Position numbers and translations under genes: made by a program. A model generated the notes under the pieces. It saw only the letters and a list, made by a program, of their open reading frames with translations, searched no databases and was not told where the DNA came from. DNA of 64,000 bases from Clavulina sp. PMI_390 (Eukaryota > Basidiomycota > Agaricomycetes > Cantharellales > Hydnaceae), in contig WIDE01000003.1 of NCBI GenBank assembly GCA_015039315.1, positions 186,001-250,000 of the forward strand, in the 5' to 3' direction. Of this stretch, positions 44,196-55,086 are shown piece after piece (positions within the stretch are counted from its first letter, which is position 1; each line of letters opens with the position of its first letter).

Positions 44196-46834
44196 TCAAT
44201 CGTCAAGGAATACACCATTCGCAATCGAGGCCAACTCGTTCTGCCGGCTCCTCTTCACATTGGTGTACACCTCAGCGATCGTAATATGAGCCGCTCCGTC
44301 GTCCGAAGAGCTCTCAGACTGTAAGACGGGTGGTCTAGAGCCAGAAGTGACATAGCGCGGGATTCGGTCAAGGATTATGTTCTGTGGGTCGGTAATGTTG
44401 CGTTTCGCTGCTTGATTCGCTAGTTGCTCGCGGTTCTCCAGGATGAAATCACGTCTAAGAGCATAAAGTGGAAGGTTTGAAGCATGTCACTCCATCCGCG
44501 AGAGAATAACGACGCACGCATCGGGGCCGCTACGATCTTGTGGGCCATGGAACCGGTCGTATGCTTCTTCAGATCCCTTCGCTGCCTCGATCATAGAATC
44601 CATGGCTGACAAAAACACAATAGGTTCATCTCCCAAAAGGATCAACAAATGAAAGCGAGTCACGCACCAGCAAGCGAGACGCCTCCAACACGCATTTGCA
44701 TCTCAAGAGCATACCACATTGCCCTAGAGAAGTACTTGTCATCCTCAGGGAAGAGGCAAGCAGCTTTGATATAGCTGCAAGAGCACGAGATTAGTGATTT
44801 CTCTGTCCGTCACTATCCCGGTCGAATGGAAAAAACACTGACTGTTCCATCGCTAACCGACCAAACTTGGCGTCGATATAATGATATTGTCCGATCTTGG
44901 ATTCTCCCTTCTCGGCTCGCACTCGGGCCACAAGCGCCAGGGCCATGTGTGCCTAAGAATGGTGCAAATCCGCGACCCATTTTGAGACTTGGCCAACAAT
45001 TAATAGCACCCAGACTTACATTGGCTCGAATGGAAACATCAAAACCCATCCACATCTGCCACAGTCCTACATCGCTGGTCGTAGGCCGTTGGACAGGGTG
45101 TTGCTGGCACGACTGCAGCTGCTCCATCGCGATGGTCTCAATCTCCTTCAGGTTCTGTGGGGTGTTCGCACCAAGCTTGACGTACATCAATACCTTGCAT
45201 TCAAGCATACGACAGCGCACGGCTCTCTCTACAGATGGAATTCGATGCAAGTCAGGGACAGCCTGTTCTTAACAGCCAGGATGTAAGCAGGAGAAATTTA
45301 TCGCATGCTCACGGAAGGTTTTTGACAGACTCGTCCCGGCTTTATCTGGTGTCCACATGTGAGGCCACTTATCTCTGCCTAACTTGACCATCTGATAAGC
45401 TGAGTCGTATTGGGTGTAAGCCGAGCCATAGTCGTTAATGAGCAATTCAGTGCAGAGCCCAGTAAGCAGTTTAAGACGGATGCCTCCAGCAAGCACTGCT
45501 CGTGCTCTAATAGCAACAATGGAATATATGGGCATTGGAAACAACCAGGAGGAGGAGGAGGAAACACCAACCCAAATTGTCCATCCTTGTTCTCCCAGCC
45601 TTGACGCTTGTAGAGTGCGTCCACGGCCTTGACCTAGGAGTAATGATATCAGTGTTTTCGATCCTCAAAAGCCCAGTAGATTCAATGAACTTACGTATTT
45701 GGCAGCGCTATTCGCATGTGCCGGCACAGTTGGTTGCTGAAGCAAAGCATTGGCTGTCAAAACGTGTTGCATTCCACCAATGAGCGACAATACCAATACA
45801 CATACCTGGACAAACCATGCTCCCAAAGCCTCTACTAGCTCTAACGGCCGTGTCCAAGGTTCAACTGAAGGATACATGAAGGCGTTTGTGGGATCGTTTA
45901 GTACACTCGCAACGAGACCCATCAGGTCGTCGAACAAGGTGGGGGTGCCCATGAGCATCCATTGGGCCCCGGGTGGTAGGGGACTGCCGTCAGGCATAGC
46001 AGTGAGCTTTCCGAGCCTTTGGACATTCTACTTCACACAGACGCGAGATAGCTTCGTCATCAGAAATCCAGGCCGTACAGGTTCAATCAACGATCTCACC
46101 TCCCAGCCACCCTTCACACCAACGAAGGCGTGAGCCAGCCTGAATGCGGCGCTGTCGTTCCCGTATTTATATCCTTGAGCACGGAGCGTCTGCAGCTTGA
46201 CCATAGGATCAAACCTGCTGCTGCCTGCTCTAACCGAATATTGGTGCGCCGCGGCCATCCGTTCCTGGATGCTAGTCATGACCCTCGCTTGAACACGTGC
46301 AGCAGAACGCGTGTATTCATCCTTCTGCTGGCTGGTGCGCGCGACGGAGGCAGCCTTTTCATACGATATCATTGCTGGCTGCCACTGGCCTAATCGAGAA
46401 ATTCAGTTATAGAGTTAGAAATACGCGACATCGCAACACAGGTACAGTCCCAACGGATAATCGTAGTGCAACTTACAAAGGAGCTCTTGGGCTGTTGCGA
46501 CGCGTGCATGTGCCTTCTCCCAGTTAGGGTCCAACTAGGGTCCAAACACAAGTTAGATTAGTAGTGGCATGTTCTCGCCAGGTGAGGAAGAGTTCAAATG
46601 ATATGGGCTTGCTTTGACAGCCTTCTCGGCATCCTTCAGTGCCGCCTTGTATCTCTTCAACTTGACACACGTGGCGCTGCGATTGCTGTAGAGTGCAGGC
46701 GACGAGGATTCCTCAACAATCGCGGCCGTGAACAATTCATGAGCCTTGTCGAAGTCTTCACGCTTGAAGCAATCATTTGCTTGGGCTTTGAGTTCTGCTG
46801 CACGTGGTGAAAGAGTTGGCTCTTTGCTGGACAT
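44196..46834 (-). CDS. TPR protein, family copy 3 (tandem with copy 2)
   Basis: Start ATG at 46834 (MSSKEPTLSPRAAELKAQAN). It matches copy 2 block by block: ANDCFKREDFDKAHELFTAA, ALYSNRSATCVKLKRYKAAL, LDPNWEKAHARVATAQELL after an intron, ARTSQQKDEYTRSAARVQAR, MPDGSPLPPGAQWMLMGTPT, NDPTNAFMYPSVEPW, VDALYKRQGWENKDG, LINDYGSAYTQYDSAYQMVK, RCRMLECKVLMYVKLGANTP, and the end NELASIANGVFLDD at 44196. First exon and intron positions are nearly identical to copy 2, including a conserved intron sequence after unit 2, so the pair arose by recent tandem duplication. Divergence is concentrated in the middle (coil-like linker) rather than in the TPR units. All frames are open; both copies look functional. 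Same unknown role as copy 2. Confidence 0.82.
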
Positions 46835-47867
46835 TGTTGGCGTGATGTGAGGAAGAAGTGTGGTCGACGTCCAGAGGCTGGTGGTATGTTTCAAATTTGG
46901 TTGCGTGAAGTGTTTTGCAAATGCCGACGTTCGGTGTGCCGAAGCATCGGCTGATCCACCATAAGCTTTGCATTGAAGAGTTTTTCAGGCTTTCAATGTT
47001 TTCGTTTGGTTCACTCCTGGAATCTATGGCAGCACATGCAATGAGATAGACAGTGAATCACATTTAGCCTTTGTGGATGTCGCTACGCACGAGGATCGAT
47101 ACCAACAGCTCGAAAGCTGTCAAAAGCCTGTAACCCAAGCTCGATTGACACACAGCCAAATAGATTGGCTGTCAGCCTGCCCCAGTCCTAAGAAAGCGTC
47201 CAGCCTCACGCGAAGGTTTTGTTCCCACTCGAGAACTGGTATTGAAATGGAATTATGGGTAGTCGCTAGCATCTATATTGTTCTTACCTATCCTAGTGCT
47301 AGCAAAATTCTTGATAGGATAACTTAGCTACTTACGGCTTATAGTGTTCGATGGTGAGCAAATGCTTAAAAGCATGGAGCAATAAATGCCAGCTGGGTGG
47401 AAAAAAGGATGAAGCTGATAACGCAGAAAGGGTCATTATGGCAGGGCGGAGCCATAACAGATAAAGAAAGTGGGTCCTGAGGGAATGATGTGCAAGGACG
47501 TTCAAGGAAACATCAATGAAGGCAAAAACACAAAGGGTGAGGGCAGATAGAATGCGCGGGCGTTATAAAGAAAGCGAAATGGGAATATGATGCAACGCAT
47601 GCGTGGTATCTGGATTCGTTGGCGACGAAAGTCATCATCGAAGACGGGAGGGCGATCGTGTGTGAATGGGAAAAGAGAACTGAGAGTGATCGAAGGGAGT
47701 GAACGGCGAGGTGATGATGAATTGTTGGGAGGGAGACGGGGCGAATCCGGGGAGGGTAAAAGAAGCTGGGCGATCACCGAGATGAGCGTGGGTTGCGCAA
47801 GTTCTCTGCCCGAACCCATGGAAAAGGTACCGTCGCAATCATCGTCTAATTTGCCCAGAAGTAATCA
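46835..47867. other. Intergenic region
   Basis: About 1.0 kb between the start of TPR copy 3 and the 3' end of the membrane protein gene. Purine-rich on the plus strand from about 47400 to 47800, consistent with a pyrimidine-rich 3' UTR on the minus strand. No gene seen. Confidence 0.35.
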
Positions 47868-49521
47868 TCAGACTACCATGCGGTTACGATGGCGTCGACG
47901 CCCAACGGGCTCATGTCGAGCAACGGCAGGCGCCTCTGTCGCCATCGGCTCCCTTTCCTCGATAGCTCGCTTGGTGGGAGCAGCCACTACGCTCCCGTTG
48001 CTGGTGATGACCTTCTGCGCGTTCAATCCAGTCTTTGTGGTGGCTGCTGCTGAACTTGAAGTGGAGGACTTGCTCGCAGCGACGTTGCTCTCATTCTGGC
48101 TACCACCAATAGCCACGGGGGTAGCATGACCATTACCCTTGCCAATGTTCAAGTAGATCCCGATGGCGATGCCGCCCGCGATCAAGCACAGGAGGAAGAA
48201 CCCGCTGAGAGCGACCCAGCGCGAGTACGACTTCGTACGGGATTCGGTCTTGGCTAGCCACGCGCTTCGGCTCGAATTCTTTCGCTTATCGACCTCGGCC
48301 TGGTGCGCCACCATACTGAAACGACGCCAGAAATCATCTCCGTCGCCCTTGGGCCGCTGCCTTGGCCTAAGCTGGGCATGCGAACCCTCAGATGAGAATG
48401 ATTCTTCCGTCGACATGCTGCCCTTTCGGCTCTTTTCCACAAAAACGTCGTTTTCTGCACGGATGACATTGAATGCGACCTTGGGATCGGATTTCTTTTC
48501 CGAGTCGAAAGCTTTAGGAGGAGCGGCGAAGAGAGGGGTAATGGGTGTTGAGGGAGGCAACTGTAATGGTGCGGCGGGCAGAGTGGGCGTCATCGGGCCA
48601 CCGGGGTACTGAGGTGCGGGAGTACCAGGATAATTAGGAGCAGGGCTACTTGGAGGCGGCGCCATCATAAAGGCGGGAGCAGGCCGCTGAGGGCGCGGGG
48701 CTGGCATCGGGCTTCCATTGGCTATCCGGGGAGGAACCTCTCTTGGCATTGATGGTGCCGGCTGCGGAGCAATATGGGGGGACGGAGGCATCTGCTGTTG
48801 GTGAAGTTGGCTAGGCGAGGGGGGAAACTGAGGAGAGCGGGCGGGCTGGGCATTCATTGCAGCTGCTGGTGCCGGGATGGCCAGCTGCGGTGGACGCTGA
48901 GGCTGGTCATCTCGCCTTTGTTGCTGGGCAGGCGGTGGTGGCTGGTGCGAGAAAAACAAGAAGGTCCACGTTCGATAATGTTTTCTAAGACCGTACTAGT
49001 GAGTGAGAGAAGACTCACTTTTGGTTGGGCGGCACTAGATGGCGCGTGGGCATTTGGCGCGGATGATGGAGGCTTTACGGCGGCCAAAGGTTTTGGCGCG
49101 GCAGGCGCGGCGGGCTCAGGCTTCCCACCATTGAGGGCTTCGAAGAGAGCCTGATTCTTCCCTTTGGCAGCGGTTGCAGCAGGCGAAGGGATATCGTCGT
49201 CGTCATCATCATCAGAATCGGAAACTTCGCCTAGAAGGCCCATGCCCACTCCAAACGCCGCTCCAGAGTCTCGGTTGCTACCGTCATTACCTTCGTCAAG
49301 GTAGTCATCGTATCTATGAACCACAAGCATGAGCAAAAAGACGCAGGCAGAGAAGAAGATGCGTACGTGTTGTAGGCAGAGCTTCGGGCATTTGGGTTCT
49401 CTGGTTTCTGGCGTGGAGGCCGGGGCTGGGCAGGAAGATTATAAATCTCGTCCGGCTCATCCGTCGCGAAAGGAGGTCTTCCCGCTAGTGGCCTGAACTG
49501 CTGCTGGTGAGGAGTAGACAT
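47868..49521 (-). CDS. Proline-rich single-span membrane protein, unknown function
   Basis: Start ATG at 49521 (MSTPHQQQFRPLAGRPPFAT). About 500 residues in three exons. Order: a short N-terminal part with DEPDEIYNLPAQ; an acidic run of seven aspartates (VSDSDDDDDDD, about 49200); a Pro/Gln/Ala-rich disordered stretch (about 48600-48950); a basic/serine segment with KVAFNVIRAENDVFVEKSRK and DDFWRRFSMVAHQAEVDKRK; one membrane span WVALSGFFLLCLIAGGIAIG (about 48165-48225); and a Ser/Thr/Ala-rich tail ending RRRHRNRMVV. With no signal peptide, the long N-terminus is probably cytosolic and the short tail outside or lumenal. I do not recognise a named family. The conserved-looking block just before the span suggests a genuine fungal protein of unknown role. 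Divergent from the ankyrin gene. Confidence 0.75.
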
Positions 49522-49907
49522 ATTTGGGAGAAGGAGGTTGGTGAGTTTGTGAGTAGAGAATGGAGAGTGCTGCAAGTGAGTGTGTTGGCTAAATGATCGA
49601 GGTTATAGTACAGAAGAGAAGGGCGAGGGACGCTGGGGAGAGACTAGACGTGGTGCGAAGGGAGCCTGCTCGCCGCGTTAGACGTCGTCCTCGCTGTCGG
49701 GTGGGCGGATTACCTGTCTGAGGGAAAGAAAGAAGGACGGAACACAAGATCAGTGACAAGTCTGACAGGTCACGGGTCACAGTCACGCTCTGTCAACTCA
49801 GTTTGCCTCCTGACTTTTCCATTCCTGTTTCCAAGACCACAGAGCCTCTTGAGCATAACCCCCTCTACTTGCGGCGGCCCCTTTTCCAACAAAGAAATTC
49901 CCCAAAA
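49522..49907. promoter_or_regulatory. Divergent promoter region, membrane protein / ankyrin protein
   Basis: 386 bp between two divergent start codons; both promoters must lie here. Contains a T/C-rich stretch near 49800-49850. No specific motif identified. Confidence 0.4.
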
Positions 49908-51001
49908 ATGGCTGTACCAACGACCCAGAAAAATTTGTGGATCGCAGCCAGTGACGGCGAATTGGAGCGGGTCAGAGTGCGTACTCCAATCTAGTAACCA
50001 TCGATACATGCGCCAAGATTCGCGGCTCCATTCTACTCCATTTGTCCAAAATGGCAGGCCACTCAACTGCTCCCTCCGTCTTCTCTTCTTCCCCTAGGAG
50101 TTGATTGAGAACCATGGCAAGCACTCTTTTTCAGCTTGTCTTTGACATGACATCGGAAGTGCAATGTTGATGTATGCATGATGATCAAGGTATGTCACCA
50201 AATGCACCCGATCCCAATACATATACTCCAATGTTCGTCAAATTCTTCTGTCTCTCACGATCGCATTTCGGTTTACCCTCGTGTTTCTCGCTTCGAATAC
50301 ACTAGGCATGCTGCGGCTTCCTATGGTCACATCGAACTGTTGGAGTATTTGATATCACGAGGTGGAGATGTGAATGTGACTGATGAAGATGGAGATACGC
50401 CGATCTACACTGTCGAGAGCGTGCAGGTCGCGCAGTGGCTCGTCGATCACGGCGCTATGGTAGACAGGAGGAATAACGAAGGCGTGTCGGTGAGTACTTA
50501 TCAGAGCCCTTCTTTCTTCCTCTCGTATTACATTAGGCCACATCTGAGATGATTTATCTCGTACAGCCCATTGAACACCTCGAAGAAGAATTCCCCGAGG
50601 TGTCTGCCCACCTCCGTTCCACGCTCACCGCTTCAAATCCCACCAATGCCTCTTCTCAAACTAGCAACATTGCACCGGCTTCCCAGCTTCCCTCAGAGCA
50701 TGCGACAGAGGTCGCATCGGAACGACTCACAGCCGATCTCCTCGCGTCAGTACGCGAACTTGCCTCAGCATCTGCTGTCAACCCAGATGGCACAACAAGA
50801 GAGCCTACTGAGGAAGAGATCCGTGCTGCTGTCGAACGAGTCGTGCTCCAAGGAGTGGTCACTGGTCACGAGATGGGGAGGGCTGCCGCAAGCTCTAATG
50901 AGACTGATGTGGGCTCTAATGGGGGGACTTCGTTAGGCCCACGACGCTCTGAGGGTGGCAGTGGAAGGCCAGAAGAGAAACGCCCAAGGAAGGATGATTA
51001 G
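49908..51001 (+). CDS. Small ankyrin-repeat protein
   Basis: Start ATG at 49908 (MAVPTTQKNLWIAASDGELE). Short exons join as RVR-ELIENHG, MSPNAPDPNTYTPM and HAAASYGHIELLEYLISRGG, giving two to three ankyrin repeats; the next unit is DVNVTDEDGDTPIYTVESVQ and the last VAQWLVDHGAMVDRRNNEG. A final exon encodes a hydrophilic C-terminal half with an acidic helix (TREPTEEEIRAAVERVVLQG) and a basic end, RPEEKRPRKDD. About 270 residues. Size and layout match the small fungal ankyrin proteins related to yeast YGL242C, whose function is not established. Ankyrin repeats mediate protein binding; no enzyme domain is present. The unusual 14-residue exon MSPNAPDPNTYTPM is required to complete the second repeat. 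Confidence 0.8.
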
Positions 51002-51183
51002 AAGCCATCCCATTCCCGATTCATGGTGTTTATGGCTATGCAAGCCTTCTATTCCAAATGAGGTCGATGTATATTCTTCAGCTGTTTTGTCTAAGTGAAG
51101 CACCTAAATGTAGCTCAACCATTGTAGTTATATCTTGTACATCAAGCGGCTCGTCATCATTTTCAATCACTGTCTCGTTTGGT

Positions 51184-52857
51184 TCATTTGAGCACCAATT
51201 GCTCATTCGCGATTTTGACCTCTTTCGCGTCCTTCATCACACGATCTGCTTTTGTACGCTCGCTATGGGCCACAGGAGATCCATTGACGATCTCGTCTCT
51301 AAACATCAACCTCATGGTTGGCCGATAATTCTCCAAAAAAGACACGATCGTGAAAGGCACTTCAATCTCGTTATAGAAGCTATACATCATATGTTGCTGA
51401 AGTCTCAAGACCCGTAGAGAGGGTAGAATGTAGTTTGACGTCCCCTTTGGTGCCTTGAATATGTCAGCGAGAACGGCCCCAAGTACGGTTTTACCCCAAT
51501 CTTCGAGCTCGAGATATTCGATCGTTTCGAATGTCCCCAGGAGCCTGATTATTTGTCCGATGAACGGGACGACCTTTCTTACCGAAAGACGCTTGATCTT
51601 ATGCAAACACTTGGCTGAAGGCAGCTCTCCTTCGGTGGGAAAGAATTCCTCAGCATCGATATATAGGCTCTCCAAATTCTCCACAGGAGCAAAGGAGTTA
51701 GGGAAAACTCCGGACAGAGTCAGGTGAGCAAGCGAAGGGAGGGATGGGAAGTCAATCCGTCTGTTAGGGTAATGAATAGAAGAGCCAGCTCTGAGATTGA
51801 GTGTGTATAAACGGGAAGCACCTTCCAGGTGTTTCACGCCATGCGCCACTGTATCGCAGGGTGCATGAAGCACGTAGGATTCAAAAAATGAAGTGTTGAT
51901 ATGACCCAAATCGAATAGGTGATTGGTTCGCATCGCGAACGATCGGAGGTCACTGCTATTCTCGCAATTCAGAAAGGGGAAAGAGGTGTATGGCGTGATG
52001 TACGCATTTCGCGACCCGCCGAGATGAGTATCAGCGATGCACTGGAAATATTCAAGAAGAGGAAGTTGACAGGGGGGTGAGAAGAGATGCAATAGCATGT
52101 CCAATGAGTGGGCTTGAATGTCCAGCATTCGGACGCGTGGTAGGAATGGAAGGATTAGATCCCAGTGTTTCTGATACCTATTAAAGTCTAAGTGCTCAAG
52201 GACTCCTGTTCGCGCTCGAGATTGGGTATGCATCATGACGTCAAGAGGTAGCTGCCCCTCCGATCGCTCAAGGTATGTTTTTAGACGCTCAAAATCTTTG
52301 TTGTCTGCCTCATCCCCATTATTTCCCTGGAGATCATTTCCTTGGATCAGGATAGAGGTCCATAGGGCTGGAGACGATATCGCGATGTCCCTTAGCCGTC
52401 TGCAAATGCTCACAATATTAGCCAGGTGCGATACGGTATTGAAGTCACTCCAGGCGAAATGTGCAAGGGAGTGAGCAAATATGCCGGAAATTATCTCGTT
52501 TGGAAGCCAAAAGAGTGGTGGGACAAAGTGCTGAGTCCCCAACGACGCGCTTTGATCACTTTCCGACAAGTGCAAGAGGCTCTGAGCCGGAATCGTATGC
52601 TGTTGAGGTAACGAAACAGGAGGGGGATTGATTTCAGTCTGTGGTGATATTCCCATACCGTGCTGTAACTCATTTTCATGGCCCTGCGCTGTGTGAGAGG
52701 GCGAGAGTGGAATGTGCATAACAGCTGGCGACGCGTGCAGTATTCCTTGCGATGCGATCTCTGAGCACTCCGCCGCTGCCGCTTGGGGATATGAAGGGCG
52801 AGGCTTAGTGAGAAAACGAGATCGGACCCTCTTGTATACACGCTTCATGACCCCCAT
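51184..52857 (-). CDS. F-box-like protein 1 (557 aa, single exon)
   Basis: Start ATG at 52857 (MGVMKRVYKRVRSRFLTKPR). No introns. An N-terminal basic and Gln/Pro-rich extension of about 110 residues is followed by an F-box-like motif, FWLPNEIISGIFAHSL ... SICRRLRDIAISSPALWTSI, at about residues 112-165. The C-terminal part has irregular leucine-rich segments (LEHLDFNRYQKHWDLILPFL, LPSLAHLTLSGVFPN, LPSLRVLRLQQHMM) typical of basidiomycete F-box/LRR proteins. By family it would bind Skp1 in an SCF ubiquitin ligase and use the repeats to choose substrates. It is longer and more divergent than the three F-box proteins to its right but has the same orientation, gene structure and general plan. The substrate is unknown. 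Confidence 0.78.
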   Translation of the reverse strand: MGVMKRVYKRVRSRFLTKPRPSYPQAAAAECSEIASQGILHASPAVMHIPLSPSHTAQGHENELQHGMGISPQTEINPPPVSLPQQHTIPAQSLLHLSESDQSASLGTQHFVPPLFWLPNEIISGIFAHSLAHFAWSDFNTVSHLANIVSICRRLRDIAISSPALWTSILIQGNDLQGNNGDEADNKDFERLKTYLERSEGQLPLDVMMHTQSRARTGVLEHLDFNRYQKHWDLILPFLPRVRMLDIQAHSLDMLLHLFSPPCQLPLLEYFQCIADTHLGGSRNAYITPYTSFPFLNCENSSDLRSFAMRTNHLFDLGHINTSFFESYVLHAPCDTVAHGVKHLEGASRLYTLNLRAGSSIHYPNRRIDFPSLPSLAHLTLSGVFPNSFAPVENLESLYIDAEEFFPTEGELPSAKCLHKIKRLSVRKVVPFIGQIIRLLGTFETIEYLELEDWGKTVLGAVLADIFKAPKGTSNYILPSLRVLRLQQHMMYSFYNEIEVPFTIVSFLENYRPTMRLMFRDEIVNGSPVAHSERTKADRVMKDAKEVKIANEQLVLK

Positions 52858-53288
52858 AATCACCCGCTATAGAGTGTATATGGTAGTGGTGGAAGCCTGA
52901 TACAGAGCGGAATGCTGTGCAAAAGAACTTTGTTCGTGGGTGGGCCACCCACATATAGCCCAATACTACCGAGGGCAAACCACATCTTAGTGATAAGGCA
53001 GGGTCTTTGATAGTCTGGTCTACGAAAATAGAGCACCCATCAGAACCTTACATCGGATTCAACTAATATTGACTATTCGTCCACAGGTTATTGATCCAAC
53101 CAATGCAGAGTGAATCACTGTGTTTGAGTCTTCGACTGTATTGAGCGAGACAAGGAAAGGTAGTGGTTGGAGTAGGAAAGGAGGGCCAACCTCCAAGTAC
53201 TTTGCTAACTGAATTCCTTAAATTAGACTGCACGGACGAGCCGAAATAGTAGTAACGAATGAGTTACCTAGATATCATTTCCAATCAA
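52858..53288. other. Intergenic region between F-box genes 1 and 2
   Basis: 431 bp; holds the F-box 1 promoter, including a perfect 15-bp palindrome at 52937-52951. No gene seen. Confidence 0.4.
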
Positions 53289-54656
53289 CTAGTCTACCCC
53301 AAATGCAAGTCTGGGAGGCAGGGGGCTAGACCTTTCCCAACCCCAAGTGAGAGACTGCCAAGCTAGCCTCTCCACCGCTTCCAAATCCACAAGTGGCCCG
53401 TCAAAGGTCTTCGAGTAATGACAAACGCGAAGATTTGGGCGCCCCTGGTTTAATTCCTCCCACTTCACCTTGCGGTCGTACTTGACCCTATTAGGGTTGC
53501 CCCACGAATTCGTGAAGACAAGGAGACGCAGAGAGGGAAGGGAATGGGATGGCTGAGATGGGGGTGGTGGTACTGGGGTCGTAAGTTTCTTCCCTAATTT
53601 CTTTCGATTCCCTGACAGATGTTGCACTATGTAGCCAGCAACTCCGTCCTCGGGCTCGTCAACTCCCAAGCGTGAAACGCCCAATTGCGCGTCCAACCAC
53701 ATGCAGATGAGGCCCATGTTCACCAGGAATGGTTGTTTCAGCGTAACATCAGATAAAGATGGGAAGGTAGCATTGATGGCAGTATCATCCCGAGTGATAG
53801 TATGACATCCAAGTACGAGCTTTCGAAGTTGAGGTGCACGGAATATGTTGCTCGGATGTATGCCGGGATAAAACAAATATTGCAAATTTGGAAAATCAAT
53901 GTGATCTGAATCTGCTTCCATGGCATCAACATAAATGCTGAGACGCAGGCGAATGAGTGCCTCTGCAGAAGCGAGAAAAGGCCTCATCTCGCGCCACTCC
54001 TCCATCTGACCGTCAAGATCCAGGGAAAAGAGGTTAGATGTTTCCATGCGGGAGAGGATTGGGAAGTTGGAAGATAACGAGAGATCTTCGAGTGGAAGGA
54101 AGTTGAAGCCGTCCTCAAAGAGTGGGTACGATCGGTCGTCATCTGCAGGTAAGTCGTGCACACAACAACGCAGGGATGATAATTTTTGCAGATTTCCAGA
54201 TAGCGGGAAGACTTCGCTAAAATTGTTGAAAGAAGATAGATGGAGCTCGAGGGATCTGCATCGTGGTAGGTGGGGCACGATGGCTTTCCAGACAGTGCGC
54301 TGAGCCGCGGTGAAACCAGAGCCATACGAGTAGACCCGAAAAGTAACATCAATAAGATGTGTTTTTGAGCGTTGTAGCTGTGTAGTGATCCTTGACTTCG
54401 GCGCATTCGGTGATATCGTTTTGACGACCTCATCAAAAAATATCATGGACCAGAGTTTTGGAGTGGTTAACGCCACAGCTCGCCAGCGAGAACATACAGC
54501 ACATAAAGCTTTTGTCAATTTTAACGCCTCTATTCCTCGCCCACGATTAGAAGGAAAGGCATCATTGAAAACCCTCGACAACACTTCGTGAGGGAGGCGA
54601 TGAACTGCTCTTCCATTATCCTGAGGCACTCCGGCTCGCCGTCGGGTCCCGACCAT
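53289..54656 (-). CDS. F-box protein 2 (455 aa, single exon)
   Basis: Start ATG at 54656 (MVGTRRRAGVPQDNGRAVHR). The F-box is at about residues 18-70: AVHRLPHEVLSRVFNDAFPS ... LCAVCSRWRAVALTTPKLWS. Then comes a conserved block shared with genes 3 and 4, LQRSKTHLIDVTFRVYSYGS and VWKAIVPHLPRCRSLELHLS, followed by irregular leucine-rich segments (LPLEDLSLSSNFPILSRMET, LRKLVLGCHT) and a C-terminal block GPLVDLEAVERLAWQSLTWG near the stop. An SCF-type substrate receptor by family. No intron, unlike non-F-box neighbours. Length and every conserved block match genes 3 and 4, so the three form a tandem paralogue set. Substrate unknown. Confidence 0.85.
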   Translation of the reverse strand: MVGTRRRAGVPQDNGRAVHRLPHEVLSRVFNDAFPSNRGRGIEALKLTKALCAVCSRWRAVALTTPKLWSMIFFDEVVKTISPNAPKSRITTQLQRSKTHLIDVTFRVYSYGSGFTAAQRTVWKAIVPHLPRCRSLELHLSSFNNFSEVFPLSGNLQKLSSLRCCVHDLPADDDRSYPLFEDGFNFLPLEDLSLSSNFPILSRMETSNLFSLDLDGQMEEWREMRPFLASAEALIRLRLSIYVDAMEADSDHIDFPNLQYLFYPGIHPSNIFRAPQLRKLVLGCHTITRDDTAINATFPSLSDVTLKQPFLVNMGLICMWLDAQLGVSRLGVDEPEDGVAGYIVQHLSGNRKKLGKKLTTPVPPPPSQPSHSLPSLRLLVFTNSWGNPNRVKYDRKVKWEELNQGRPNLRVCHYSKTFDGPLVDLEAVERLAWQSLTWGWERSSPLPPRLAFGVD

Positions 54657-55086
54657 TACCCCTAGGAGGTGAAGGGGTCAATTGATAAGGGGGTCTGGTC
54701 TCTAGTGGGCTTCAACGTACTAGGTATTGGGCAAAAAGTGAAGAAGGCGAGGTTTTGTTGAGTTCAGGAACAGGCCAAACACCATGCGCCTCTCCTTCTG
54801 TTTGTCTGGTGTCATGGAATAAATACTGCATCTTCCAGATCAGACTAGTCTCATTTCAATCAAGATTGAGGTGGTCCGTTTTCTCAGCGAGGATCTTGAC
54901 CGAGGGAATTCGACTTGGCACATCTCTCGTGTTCGGCTCGGGGACTTTAGGAAAAGAGTTCTATTGCAAAGAAAGGCGTGGGCCACACCATCACCATGTT
55001 TTGAGAAGAACGCGGTGAAAGTGTCGAGGGTTTTTGGATGAAATATTAGAACGAAGCGAGGGACAGTGTTCATACTGTGAACTTGA
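54657..55086. other. Intergenic region between F-box genes 2 and 3
   Basis: 430 bp; holds the F-box 2 promoter and the F-box 3 3' UTR. No gene seen. Confidence 0.4.
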
